DNA from: Sambucus nigra
Taxonomy: Eukaryota > Streptophyta > Magnoliopsida > Dipsacales > Adoxaceae
Reading direction: 5' to 3'
Length of the DNA stretch: 64,000 nt
NCBI GenBank assembly: GCA_949130495.1
Contig: OX422215.1
Span: forward strand, 533,617,755-533,681,754
Shown: piece by piece, positions 48,501-62,267 of the stretch
Layout: each line of letters opens with the position of its first letter
How positions within the stretch are numbered: the first letter of the stretch is position 1
Translations under genes and position numbers: made by a program
The notes under the pieces: model-generated
Database searches by the model: none
Told to the model about the DNA's origin: nothing
Seen by the model: only the letters and a program-made list of their open reading frames with translations

Positions 48501-51500
48501 CGAGGTGCTCCCGCCTCTCACGGGGCCGTTTGGGTGCCGTTTTGGGTTTTCGCTCTCTAACGTCATGTTTTTAAGCTCAAGTCTAGATATTTTCAAATTA
48601 TCGTCATATTCTCAAATCGGGAGTCCTGTGACCATGCGGTCAGTTCTTGCGAGCCACATTGGTCCTATGCGAGGTGTTCTCGCCTCTCACGGGGCCATTT
48701 GGGGGGTGTTTTGGATTTTCGCCCTCTAACGACATGTTTTTAAGAATATAACTAGATGTTTCTAAATTATCATCATATTCTCAAACCGGGTGCGAATTAC
48801 ATTGGTTACGTGCAAAGTGTTCCCTCTTCTCACGGGGCCGTTTGGGTGTGTTTTGGGTATTTGCTTCCTAGCGGCATAGTTTTAAGCCCAAGTTTGGATA
48901 TTTTTAAATTATCTTCATATTCTTAAATCAGGGCCCCCCTGATCACGCGATTAGTACCTGCGAGTTACATTGGTTCCTTGCGAGGTGTTCGCACATCTCG
49001 CGGGGCCGTTTGGGAGTGTTTTGGGTTTTCTCAATTTAACGGCATGTTTTTAAGCCTATAACTATATATTTTCAAATTATTTTTGTATTCTCAAATCGGG
49101 GGGTCCGTGATGACAGTGTCAGTTCCTGCGAGTTACGTTGGTCCCGTTTGGGTTGTTCGAACCTCTCAAGGGGATATTTGGAGTGTGTTTTGACTTTTCA
49201 CCCTCTCCGGCATGTTTTTAAGCCTATAACTAGATGTTTTCGAATGATTGTCATATTCTCAAACAAGGGGTCCCTTGAACACGTAGTCAGTTCCCGCGAG
49301 TTACATTAGTTCTGTGCAAGGTGTTTGCGTCTTTTACGGGGCCGTTTGGGGGTGTTTTGAATGTTCACCCTCTAACGGCATGTTTTTAAGCCTAAGTCTA
49401 AATATTTTCAAATTATCATCATATTCTCAAACTCGGGATCCCGCAATCACCCGACCAATTCTTACGAGTTACATTGGTCCCGTGCGAGGTGTTAGCGCCT
49501 CTCACAGGGCCGTTTGGGGGGGGGGGGGGGGGGGGCTCTAATGATTGTTTTTAAGCGTATGTCTATATATTTTTAAAATTTCATCATATTCTCAAATCAG
49601 GGGTCCCGTGACCATGTGATTAGTTCCTGCGAGTTACATTGGTGCGAGTGTTCGCACCTCTCACGAGACCGTTTGGGGGGACATTTTTAGTTTTCACCCT
49701 CTAACGACATATTTTTAAGCATATAACTAGATATTTTCATATTCCCAAATCGGGGGTCCCTTGACCATGCGATATCTACTGCGTACATTGGTCCCGTGCG
49801 AGGTGTTCGCACCTTTCACGGGACCGTTTAGAGAGTGTTTTGGGTTTTTACCCTCTAAAGGCATGTTTTTAAGCCCAAGTCTAGAGATTTTCAAAGTATC
49901 ATCATATTCTCAAACAAGGGTTCCCATGATCACGCGATCGGTTCCTACGAGTTTTATTGGTCTCATGCGAGGTGTTCACGCCTCTTAGAGGACCGTTTGG
50001 AGGGTGTTTTGGATTTTTCCGTTATAACGGCATGTTTTTACGCCTAAAACTAGATATTTTCAAATTATCATCATATTCTTACACCGGGGGTCCCTTAACC
50101 ACGTGGTCAGTTTCTGCGAGTTACATTGGTCCCGTGGGAGGTGTTCGCACCTCTCACGGGACTGCTTAGGGGGTGTTTTGGATTTTTGCCCTCTAAAGGC
50201 ATGTTTTTAAGCCCAAGCCTAGATATTTTCATATTATCATCATATTCTCAAACCGGGGGGCCCGTGACCAAGGTCAGTTCTTGCGAGTTACATTGGTCCT
50301 GTGCGAGGTGTTCACACCTCTCAAGGGGCTGTTTGGGTGGGGTTTTTGAGTTTTCGCCCTCTAATAGCATATGTTTAAGCCTATATGTAGATATTTTCAA
50401 ATGATCATCATATTCTCAAATCGAGGGTCCCTTGACCACGCGGTTAGTTCCTGCGAGTTACATTGGTTCCATGCGAGGTGTTCACGTCTCTCACCAGGAC
50501 GTTTGGGGTGTTTTAGGTTTTCACCCTCTAATGGCATGTTTTTAAGCCCAAGTCTAGATATTTTCAAATTATTGTCATTTTCTTAAACTGGGGATCCCTT
50601 GATCACACGGTCAATTCTTACGAGTTACATTGGTCCCGTGTGAGGTCTTTGCCCCTCTCATAGGGCCGTGTAGGGTGTGTGTGTAGGTTTCGCCCTCTAA
50701 CGGCACTTTTTAAGTCTAAGTCTAGATATTTTTAAATTTTTATCATATTCTCAAATCGGGGGTCCCGTGATCATGCAGTTAGCTCTTATGAGTTACATTA
50801 TTCCCGTGCAAGGTGTTCGCGCCTCTCACATTACCGTTTGGGGGGTGTTTTTAGTTTTCTCCCCCTAACGGTATGTTTTTTTAGCATATAACTAGATATT
50901 TTCAAATTGGGGGTCCCTTGACCATGCGATCAGTTTCTGCAAGTTACATTGGTCCCGTGCGAGGTGTTTGCGCCTCTCACGGGGCCGTTTAGTGGGTGTT
51001 TTGGGTTTTTGCCCTCTAAAGGCATGTTTTTAAGCCCAAGTCTACATATTTTCAAATTATCATAATATTCTAAAATGGGGGTTCCCGTGATCCCGCTATC
51101 AAATCTTGCGAGTTACATTGGTCCTGTGCGAAGTGTTCACGTCTCTCACGGGATCGATTGGGGGGTATTTTGGGTTTTCACCCTCTAATGGCATGTTTTT
51201 AATAATATAACTATATTTTTAAATTATCATCATATTCTAAAACTAGGGGTCCCTTAACAATGTGGTTAGTTCCTGCGAGTTACATTGGTCCCGTGCGAGG
51301 TGTTCGCGCCTCTCTCGGGTCCATTTAGAGGGTGTTTTGAGTTTTCTTAATCTTAATGCATGTTTTTAAGTCCAAATCTAGATATGTTCAAATTATCATC
51401 TTATTCTCAAATCGAAAGTTCTGTTACCACGCAGTCAGTTCCTACAAGTTACATTGGTCCCGGGCGAGGTGTTCGCTCCTCTTACGGGACCGTTTGGAGG

Positions 51501-51795
51501 GTGTTTTAGATTTTCGCACTATAACGGCATGTTTTTTTATCCTATAACTAGATATTTTAAAATTATCATCATTTTCTTAAACTGGGGGTCCCTTGACCAT
51601 GCGGTCAGTTCCTGCGAGTTACACTGGTCCCATGCGTGGTGTTCGCGCCTCTCACTGGATCGCTTAGAGGGTGTTTTAAATTTTCACCATCTAAAGGCAT
51701 GTTTTTTAGCCCAAGTCTAGATATTTTCAAACTATCATCATATTTTCAAATCGGGGGTCCCGTGACCACGGGGTCAGTTCTTGCGAGTTACATTG
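45563..51795. repeat. Satellite array 2, left part
   Basis: Roughly 37 head-to-tail monomers of the same satellite as array 1. The spacing of the GAGTTACATTGGTCC block is mostly 166-170 bp. Monomers differ by many substitutions and small indels. Poly-G tracts occur at one fixed monomer position (for example 49517-49534). Array 2 is cut at 51795 by an LTR element and resumes at 62268. Confidence 0.97.
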
Positions 51796-54700
51796 TGTGA
51801 CACCCCGCCTAATTAAATACCGGGAGATCACTCCTTTATTAAATTAAAATCAAGGTGAACAGTTGGTTCATTCTTAGCATCACTGTCGTTAAAATACTTT
51901 TCCAATTGAAACACCCTAAATAATTAAGCTAAGTGTCAAAACCATTTTCATACATACTTTCCAAATTTTATTTAAAGAAAAATCATGTATTTTATTAACA
52001 AAATTCAATAAGTAAGAATCACACCACATTAAATTCCGCAACATAATTCAATTAATTTAATACATTCGTCAATCGAATGTCAACATGCGAAATCTAAAGT
52101 AACACATCCACTGAATAAATCCCATAGTAACAGTACTGGAAATGACTGAAATACATATGTCCAATAACAATGAAATAATGGAAAGGGCTACACATGCCCA
52201 TCTAAATGAAAATACTAAGAGTGGATCTGAATGAACGAAGTCGTCTAATCAAGAGACCTACAACTCCCACATAAGCTGCAGCGCGTTCCTTCCAAGAGAT
52301 CCTAAGCAAGACGCCCCTGTGGCTAGGCACCTGTAATACATACATATATATACAAGAGAGAGAGAGAGAGAGAAAAACGGGTCAGAGCCCGAAAGTGTGT
52401 TTGATTTAAAATACGTTTAGCAAGTATTTAAATTGATACATGCCAATGCAACAACATATTAGTGCGACACTCTCTTGAGAAATTCTCATCTCTCTTCTAA
52501 TGTGCACACCTATCGCACTAATCTTCCCAATGGTCTATCTCATCATATAACACGCTATCCTTTCCCAATGGATTAATTTATCTTATATTACTCGTAAGAT
52601 TCAAAATTTAACGATTCAATTGTTTGAAAAGAATATTTCAATTAGTAACCAAAGTTCTCATTTTGACTTTATTAATCAATAAAGTTTTCCAATTTCATAT
52701 TATACTTTCTCAAAACAAGTATTTACAATTTGAGCCATCACCCATGTCCTACATATCAAATCACAGTAGGCAGTTTCAGATTTCAGAATTTCATATATAT
52801 ATATTAACTACTCGAAAATATATATATCAAAATAGGACCCCACATAATAACTATGGTGCGGGCATACTCTACTATCCAAACCCCATATCACTCACATTAA
52901 GGGGAATACAAATTTGGAATCACTCTCGAATTGTATTAACACATACTCAAACAATATTGAGACGAAGTATAGATTCCAAGTCCCTTAGGACCGTCTGAAC
53001 TATCACTGCGATAGCCTGTACCAAGGATATCTATACACATACAAAATGAGGCGAAGCATAGATTCCAAGTCTCTAAGAGGAAAGCACATACCCGCATCTC
53101 TTAGGACCGTCTGAACTATCATTCCGATAGCTTGTACCAAAGATATCTATCTTCTAGGGTACAAGTCAATATCCCCCATAAAGGTCACATCGAGATAAGA
53201 CTGTCCCAGGGCAGAAACCTCAGGGATAGCAAGTAGCGCGGGCATGATTTTCACACATAGATAGTATATGCACACACAATCATATAACTATACTAATATT
53301 ACCATATCCAAAAATGGGTAAATTCTCAATTCCCATAATTACGTCATTCGCACTTATTTCACATTATATAGTTATCACGTATAGCCATTCACATCTTACT
53401 TTAATTTGAGGAACTTTTCCACTTATTATATAACGCTTCATGGATTCTATCCTCCCAATTATAAAATTCAGTAGGTATACACATTTGTCCCAAAGTAACT
53501 CTCTCACGTGTATCTCTCTTTAAATCATAAATTTACCGACCCTTATGTAATTCTCCCAAAATACAATCTTTGCCCGACATCAAGGGTCCCAAAATCTATT
53601 CACATGTCCTACTGGTCTTCCCTATCTCCCAAAACCTTTTATTAAGGATGCCCAAGAATTATCTCACAATAAATTGAATTTAACTCATTTAAAAAGGGAA
53701 ATAGGAGTCTGCCAGGAGGGGTCGATCGATCGAGGTTTGGGGCTCGATCGATCGAACCTTCGATCGATCGAAGCTCTGGGCTCGATCGATCGATCAAACA
53801 GGTCTGCGAAAACTACAGAATTGCAGTTACGGGTTTCCTCTACTAACATCAGCAAATTCCATATTTTCTAATCCCAATCGTCCCAGAATTGATACTACTA
53901 ACCCTATATCATCATAATAGGTATTTTCAACGTAAAGCATGTGGATTTCTGTCATTTAATCATGGATTAACAACCCCAATTTCATACAAAATCTCAAGAA
54001 CCCTAAAATTCTCTTAAACATGGTTCTAACAATTATTTTCAGAATTCTCTTCTTATACACATCATAATTTCGTGGTTTAAATTCCTCTACATGGCAAGGG
54101 TTTCCAGAATTATCAATTAGACTAATACTACATGGATTTTCCTATCATAAATCGGGTTTTCTTCCATTAAAACTCATCTTAATTACCCCTAAACTAATAT
54201 GAAAGATGCATCAACGAAATAAGCAAGATAAACACTTGCCTGGGATTTTCAGAGGTCTGGTTTGGTGCCAAATTAGGTATGGTTGCGTTCCCCGTCTCGC
54301 GATCTACGCGTTGGTGGTGGCGGCGGTGCAAACCGTTGAGTTTTGGGCCTTGAATTTGCCTTGAGAGCTCTCTCCTTCCTCTCCTATGGCCGTCACTTGT
54401 GTTTAGAGTTTCTAACCCTAGAAGGTAACCTAGGTATCTGATATAACTCCTCTAATTTTCGTGGGTTTAATTACCCAAAAATGTAAAATGACCAAAATGC
54501 CCTCCCGGGGTACGAATTAGGCCTAAAAACGCCCCGAGACCCAAATTAAACCCCCGAGTACACTTTTTTGACTATCTCGACCCTTCAGGATGCGTTGGAG
54601 CACTCAAAACGACCATACGAACTACTTATAAAATATTCACTTTTAGTTATCAATAATTAGTCCCGACGTGACACCAGCGCGTCCCGACTCAAATTTCTAA

Positions 54701-54914
54701 AATTGTCATTTTATTCACTCGTGACATTCAATATAATCAATATCATATATTACCTTGCTTAATAGTAATATTCAACAAAATTGCCATAATTACTAACTCT
54801 CGTTACGTTAATAATTATAACATAATTAATTTCCGGATTTTTATTAAATAATTAACTCACATTAAATTTAATAAATCCCCAAATTAATATAGCATAAAAA
54901 TACGGGGTATTACA
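51796..54914 (-). repeat. 3' LTR, 3,119 bp
   Basis: On the plus strand it runs from TGTGACACCCC to TACGGGGTATTACA. It contains four (TCGA)n palindromes at 53721-53795 and a sense-strand AGGCAAGT at 54241-54234. The open frame at 52624-52998 recurs in the other LTR and is not a gene. Confidence 0.95.
53721..53795. repeat. Palindrome cluster (TCGATCGATCGA) in the 3' LTR
   Basis: Four TCGATCGATCGA-type units within 75 bp, including the perfect palindrome CTTCGATCGATCGAAG (53758-53773). The same cluster lies at 61075-61150 in the other LTR. Confidence 0.95.
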
Positions 54915-57900
54915 TACTTCCCCCCTAATAACGGAATTTCGTCCCGATAATCGGAAAATAAGGCATACCTGGTAAGAACAAATCTGGATATCTCTCGTCA
55001 GTACGCAAACTATCTACATAGTACGGCGCTCAATCATTATAGCTTTTTCCCCACAGCAACATTGTTTTACATTCTCATCGGAGACACTTCCCATTGTGCT
55101 CCCAACTGACAACATTCACATAGGTCACGCCTATACGTTATAATTTCCTTATCTCACTATCATTAGGAGGCCGCACCTCACTACATGACAAACTACTCGT
55201 ATTTATTCATACACAAAAATCCCATTTTGAGAAGATCATATGAACATTCGACCACTACTGGCTGCCTAAAACAGTCGTGGAATTCCACCATAGATATCGG
55301 ATATTTTCTCGACCGATCAAAAATTTTGGTTATCTACTATCCTCTAAACATACAGAAGGAGAATAGTCGAGGTTCTTCCATAACAAAACCTTAATAAGTA
55401 CCTCGTACGCGACAAATAGATACGAGTGCTTTTACAGAGCATTCTTGAAATCATCGTACCAAGATTCCAAAATTTCCTTCACGTGGCTCCACTAATCTTT
55501 AATCACCATGCGCTTATTCCCTGGATAAGGGTGATACATCTTACTCGAAACGAAATCTTATCTCCGATGGTTCCTGAAATCCCATTTCAAAGGTGGGATT
55601 CACCAATCTCATCCTGATTCAGAAATTTATTCTGCGCCGGACCATGCACTGGCGCGATCCTTCCTTTCAAAGGAAGTCTGGGGCATACTAGTTAATATTG
55701 TAAGCCAGCCCAAAGGAATATCAATCACTTCCTTCTCGGCGACTTAATTCACATGTTCGGGATAAACCCTTGATCTTGTTTTGAGGATGGCTACTCATCC
55801 AAGAACTTTACCGTCTTTACCAACCTCTTCCAAGTTCAGGAATTTTCGATAAACACAAAATTCTTTGGTTGATTCTCCTCTTTCAACCAAACCTTACCTA
55901 TGGGCGGTGCATGTAGAGACTACTCACCACCTCTCGCTAAACATCGATTCTTCCCTTGAAATGTCTCACATTAAGTGGTACGTAATACCCTCCTTCCTTC
56001 CTTGGAGTATGCCGAAAGTTCCGACCCGTGCTCTTCTCTCCACGAAGCACACTTCTGGATCTCTTATACTATACTAACATCATTACTCTTTGTATGCGCA
56101 AGTCGCTCTCCCACTTGACTAATAACAACTCCGCTCCGAGTGTGCTTCATAACAATTAAATTCTACTATATTCAAGGAATGCCAATTCTTGAATGGCTTC
56201 CCACAACCTTCCAATTAAGTTAGGGCGTGCTATTCTCATTGCACACTTATGTATGGATTATCTCCCCTCATGTGACGTCTAATCCACTCTATCACTTCCA
56301 CTTCGTTATACTAGTCCCACAAACATATATTTCACACGTCTATTACCACGTCCCTTCGACTCAGACTATTTTAAATGTAGTTAACCCAGAGTCCACATTT
56401 TTTTTTTGCAACACTCCGACCGCCCTGGGAAAGCGAACGACGTGCTACTCATCTGTAGGACTAACTAAATTCAACGGAATAGAAGGAAAAGGGCATTCAA
56501 ATTCCATGACAATAAAAGAGGAATAATAATTCTCAACCTTTCTCAGATAAGTACAACAATTTTCCCAAATAGGTACAACAACCAAAATAATTCACTAACG
56601 CTCTATTCACCAAAATGATTACAGGTTATCTATTTTGTATAATATAAAGTTCTTTCCAGATAATCCATGCTAAAAATCATTCCAACTCTTTATTATCGTT
56701 CCACCCCTCAACTCGTGGGGATAACTTTCAATGCTTTCCTACCACAAAAATCCATCTCCAATGAACTTAAAACAAAATTCAACTTCCAACTTACATACAT
56801 AATTACTGGATCCTATTTCGACCAGGGTACCGAACTCATGGAATAGTGACCAAACGTCTCCCTATTTCCAACCTTACGCTAAGTTTCATGTGTGGGATGT
56901 CTCACAAAGCAAAATCCAAACAAGGAACCCCCCGATACTCTACTATCTAGCATTGTCGGTTATCGAAATCCGTTAGGTCCTCCGTCCATAGTATATACCC
57001 CTTTATTCCGTCCATTGACAGAAAAGTTACAATTTCTCCCGTAATTATGCTTAACAAAGAACGTTTCACCAATTTCACTATCATCCCGTATTGGTTGATG
57101 GTAATAGCATTCTATAAACCTCTGATACATATGATCGGAATTCTCAAAATTCCCCTTCCCTAATAATAGGGGTATAACCATTAACTCCCACATCTTTAAA
57201 GGATAAATATAACAATGCACTCTTCCTATCACTAAGTCCGGAGTGCCAAACATAATACTGCGTCAAATCCTTTCGCTCAATGGTAAATCCCGATACATAC
57301 GGAATTATACTGACAAAGTCAATACATACTTTGGCATCGAATATCTCGAGCACACTATCTCCTCCGAAGTCTCTTGGATAAATAATATAAGTGCAAGTCC
57401 AACCTTCTTACAGGTAAGGCCTCGTCAAAACAAATATAAAACATGTTGCACCAATGCAACTACTCCGATAGCCTTGCAATAAATGCCCACTATCATACTA
57501 CTCATTTTTATAATATTTTAACAAAGATAATTATCATACTCGTGTATCACATCACTACAACAAGTAACCTCAATAAAGTATAAAACACTTAATATACTCA
57601 TCCATCCCCTGCGGATAGCACCAAAGAAAAATCTCGCTATACTAAGGAAAAATTTCACATAATGGTAACATTTATAATGATATGCATTAAACTCATCTCA
57701 CATGCTAATCTAGCAATGAACAAAACATGGTGACTCACTCATGTCACATAAACACGCCGCATCCTCTAAGGATACAACTTATACTTCCATCCTGGCAATC
57801 GTCTTGACTGCACAAATGGTTTTCGGACGTAACACGTCTGCCCAAACCAAAACAAAAATTATTTTTAATTATCGTCCTTTATTAAGCACCGTATTCTTGC

Positions 57901-59156
57901 CCCTTTTTCTCACTTTGGAACATATTATCGCGAGCAATTTCACTCCGCACTAAAATACCTCAACACATAATCCACTTATCACCTGTCCTACTAACCAGGT
58001 TAGAATTGTCCTTCTCTCGGACGTTCGTAAACTCGATTCCTGTTAGCCATCCCGGTTATTCTCTTAGCTTTTTAGGTCATAAAGATCATGTTACTATCTA
58101 TAATAGTACTTACTGAATTTAACTATCTGAAGTATTTAAATGGTTTTCCTGATGTGTATCCACATCCTTTTGTGGTGTTATACCACCACCGTTGTATTCA
58201 GTCTTATTCTCGACTAAATTCTTCAATTTCTTTAACTTCCCCCACAAAGAAGCGTTATCATCTATTTTGGCAAAGTATGACGTTTCAACCTCTAAATCGA
58301 TCGTCCACCAAAATTTCCCTTTTTGAGTGTTATCGACTATTTACACTAGTCAATCTCCCACTTGGAGTCGTTTCCTCCACTTGTATCTACGTCTCCTGAT
58401 ACAAAATTCGCTAACGGTTAAGATTCATATCCACAATTGGACTTCTGTCTTGCCCTCCTGCGATGAGTTCAGAACCACGTTTGCTTCTAATCCTGAACAG
58501 TTAAGGAAGGAACATACGGTCATCACTGTACCTAAGGTTCTCCTATAGGCATATCATTCCATTTACAAAATTGATGGTCGACTCCAACCAGTATAATTTC
58601 GTCCCGAAAGCCAAGAAAATTTTCTCTAAATTTTCACTTTCAGTTTGCCACACTCCGTCCTATATTTACGCCTTTGGATACTTTACCTCCTTTGGTAAAC
58701 ACATACAATTTTCGCGTTTCTAAAATTTCCCACTGACAGTCTCTACACGTTTTTGTAATACATTGGGTAAGTTTACCCTCGCACCTCATTTGACTAACAG
58801 CATTTGAAAATCATTGCTGCACCTTAGTCGCCTTTCTAGTCGTGGCTTCTCGTGCCATAATGGAGGTGACCTCGACTACGGTCATCATCCTCGGATATAT
58901 TTCATAATCTCACTGAGCCCTGCCTCCTGATGTACGCTTAACGGTCCTTTTCTGACATCCATCATCGCTCGACACACGCACACATCCGAACGAAATTAGA
59001 ATTCACTAGTGTACACACATTATAGCAGGAGAACGAAATCTCGTCAAGGAATCGACAATCCTAAACATAGGTCTCTATAACAAACAAAGCAACGCTGAAA
59101 GCATAATAAGTCGTACAGATCCTAAGGACACTAGAACATGATGCTCTGATACCACC
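54915..59156 (-). other. Interior of the 10.5-kb element, no gag-pol recognised
   Basis: About 4.24 kb. It has a polypurine tract at the left edge (minus AGGGGGGAAGTA, about 54926-54915) and the phrase GGGACGAAATT just before it, as at the 3' end of gypsy pol. The primer site is at the right edge. The longest minus frames (for example 57253-56960, 97 codons) do not resemble any retroelement domain, and no protease, RT, RNase H or integrase motif was seen. A second TTTCGGGACGAAATT lies at about 58595-58609 (minus), hinting at internal rearrangement. Confidence 0.7.
59143..59154 (-). other. Primer binding site of the 10.5-kb element
   Basis: The minus strand reads TGGTATCAGAGC, two bases after the LTR end GGGGTGTCACA. 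Confidence 0.93.
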
Positions 59157-62100
59157 TGTGACACCCCACCTAATTAAATACCGGGCGATCACTCCTTTAT
59201 TAAATTAGAATCAAGGTGAACAGTTGGTTCATTCTTAGCATCACTGTCGTTAAAATACTTTTCCAATTGAAACACCCTAAATAATTAAGCTAAGTGTCAA
59301 AACCATTTTCATACATACTTTCCAAATTTTATTTAAAGAAAAATCATTTATTTTATTAACAACATTCAATAAGTAAGAATCACACCACATTAAATTCCGC
59401 AACATAATTCAATTAATTTAATACATTCGTCAATAGAATGTCAACATGCGAAATCTAAAGTAACACATCCACTGAATAAATCCCATAGTAACAGTACTGG
59501 AAATAACTGAAATACAAATGTCCAATAATAATGAAATAATGGAAAGGGCTACACATGCCCATCTAAATGAAAATACTAAGAGTGGATCTGAATGAACGAA
59601 GTCGTCTAATCAAGAGACCTGCAACTCCCACATAAGCTGCAGCGCGTTCCTTCCAATAGATCCTAAGCAAGACGCCCCTGTGGCTAGGCACCTGTAATAC
59701 ATACATATATATACAAGAGAGAGAGGGAAAAACGGGTCAGAGCCCGAAAGTGTGTTTGATTTAAAATACGTTTAGCAAGTATTTAAATTGATACAGGCCA
59801 ATGCAACAACATATTAGTGCGACACTCTCTTGAGAAATTCTCACCTCTCTTCTAATGTGCACACCTATCGCACTAACCTTCCAAATGGTCTATCTCATCA
59901 TATAACACGCTATCCTTTCCCAATGGATTAATTTATCTTATATTACTCGTAAGATTCAAAATTTAACGATTCAATTGTTTGAAAAGAATATTTCAATTAG
60001 TAACCAAAGTTCTCATTTTGACTTTATTAATCAATAAAGTTTTCCAATTTCATATTATACTTTCTCAAAACAAGTATTTACAATTTGAGCCATCACCCAT
60101 GTCCTACATATCAAATCACAGTAGGCAGTTCCAGATTTCAGAATTTCATATATATATATTAACTACTCGAAAATATATATATCAAAACAGCACCCCACAT
60201 AATAACTATGGTGCGGGCATACTCTACTATCCAAACCCCATATCACTCACATTAAGGGGAATACAAATTTGGAATCACTCTCTAATTGTATTAACACATA
60301 ATCAAACAATATTGAGACGAAGTATAGATTCCAAGTCCCTTAGGACCGTCTGAACTATCACTGCGATAGCTGTACCAAGGATATCTATACACATACAAAA
60401 TGAGGCGAAGCATAGATTCCAAGTCTCTAAGAGGAAAGCATATACCCGCATCTCTTAGGACCGTCTGAACTATCATTCCGATAGCCTGTACCAAGGATAT
60501 ATATCTTCTAGGGTACAAGTCAATATCCCCCATAAAGGTCCCATTGAGATAAGACTGTCCCAGCGCGAAAACCTCAGGGATAGCAAGTAGCGTGGGCATG
60601 ATTTTCACACATAGATAGTATATGCACACACAATCATATAACTATACTAATATTACCATATCCAAAAATGGGTAAATTCTCAATTCCCATAATTACGTCA
60701 TTCGCATTTATTTCACATTATATAGTTATCACGTATAGCCATTCACATCTTACTTTAATTTGAGGAACTTTTCCACTTATTATATAACGCTTCATGGATT
60801 CTATCCTCCCAATTATAAAATTCAGTAGGTATACACATTTGTCCCAAAGTAACTCTCTCACGTGTCTCTCTCTTTAAATCATAAATTTACCGACCCTTAT
60901 GTAATTCTCCCAAAATACAATCTTTTCCCGACATCAAGGGTCCCAAAATCTATTCACATGTCCTACTGGTCTTCCCTATCTCCCAAAACCTTTTATTAAG
61001 GATGCCCAAGAATTATCTCACAATAAATTGAATTTAACTCATTTAAAAAGGGAAATAGGAGTCTGCCAGGAGGGGTCGATCGATCGAGGTTTGGGGCTCG
61101 ATCGATCGAACCTTCGATCGATCGAAGCTCTGGGCTCGATCGATCGATCAAACAGGTATGCGAAAACTACAGAATTGCAGTTACGGGTTTCCTCTACTAA
61201 CATCAACAAATTCCATCTTTTCTAATCCCAATCGTCCCAAAATTGATACTACTAACCCTATATCATCATAATAGGTATTTTCAACGTAAAGCATGTGGAT
61301 TTCTGTCATTTAATCATGGATTAACAACCCCAATTTCATACAAAATCTCAAGAACCCTAAAATTCTCTTAAACATGGTTCTAACAATTATTTCCAGAATT
61401 CTCTTCTTATACACATCATAATTTCTTGGTTTAAATTCCTCTACATGGCAAGGGTTTCCAGAATTATCAATTAGACTAATACTACATGGATTTTCCTATC
61501 ATAAATCGGGGTTTCTTCCATTAAAACTCATCTTAATTACTCCTAAACTAATATGAAAGATGCATCAGTGAAATAAGAAAGATAAACACTTGCCTGGGAT
61601 TTTCAGAGGTTTGGTTTGGTCCGAATTCGGTATGGTTGCGGTCCCCGTCTCGCGATCTACGCGTTGGTGGTGGCGGCGGTGCAAACCGTTGAGTTTTGGG
61701 CCTTGAATTTGCCTTGAGAGCTCTCTCCTTCCTCTCCTATGGCTGTCACTTGTGTTTAGAGTTTCTAACCCTAGAAGGTAACCTAGGTATTTGATATAAC
61801 TCCTCTAATTTTCGTGGGTTTAATTACCCAAAAATGTAAAATGACCAAAATGCCCTCCCGGGGTACTAATTAGGCCTAAAAACGCCCCGAGACCCAAACT
61901 AAACCCCCGGGTACACTTTTTTGACTATCTCGACCCTTCCGGACGCGTTGGCGCACTCAAAACGACCATACGAACAACTTTTAAAATATTCACTTTTAGT
62001 TATCAATAATTAGTCCCGACGCGACACGGGCGCGTTCCGACTCAAATTTCCAAAATTGTCATTTTATTCACTCGTGACATTCAATATAATCAATATCATA

Positions 62101-62267
62101 TATTACCTTGCTCAATATTAATATTCATCAAATTTTCCATAATTACTAACTCTCGTCACGTTAATAATTATAACATAATTAATTTTCAGATTTTTATTAA
62201 ATTATTAACTCACATTAAATTTAATGAATCCCCAAATTAATATAGCATAAAAATACGGGGTATTACA
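59157..62267 (-). repeat. 5' LTR, 3,111 bp
   Basis: Near-identical to 51796-54914 and on the same strand. It contains the TCGATCGA cluster (61075-61150) and AGGCAAGT (61595-61588, minus). Transcription of the element would start here on the minus strand. Confidence 0.95.

Larger units (their letters stand above)
51796..62267 (-). mobile_element. 10.5-kb LTR retrotransposon with non-coding interior, inserted in the satellite
   Basis: Flanked by a perfect CATTG target duplication (51791-51795 and 62268-62272) inside a satellite monomer. Minus-strand order: 5' LTR 62267-59157, tRNA-iMet primer site 59154-59143, interior 59156-54915, polypurine tract, 3' LTR 54914-51796. The LTR ends are TGTAATACCCC...GGGGTGTCACA, as in the solo LTR at 27.7 kb. 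The two LTRs differ at about nine positions in the first 410 aligned bases (from the 51796 / 59157 ends), so the insertion is fairly recent. The interior holds no recognisable gag or pol, so mobilisation in trans is likely. Confidence 0.95.

Noticed and set aside
52624..52998. 124-codon frame repeated at 59979-60353
   Set aside because: Both copies lie at the same place in the two LTRs, antisense to the element, and owe their similarity to the LTR duplication. No protein family match seen.
53674..53871. Frame rich in DRS/SIDR repeats
   Set aside because: It is produced by the (TCGA)n palindromes of the LTR and has no independent support as a gene.
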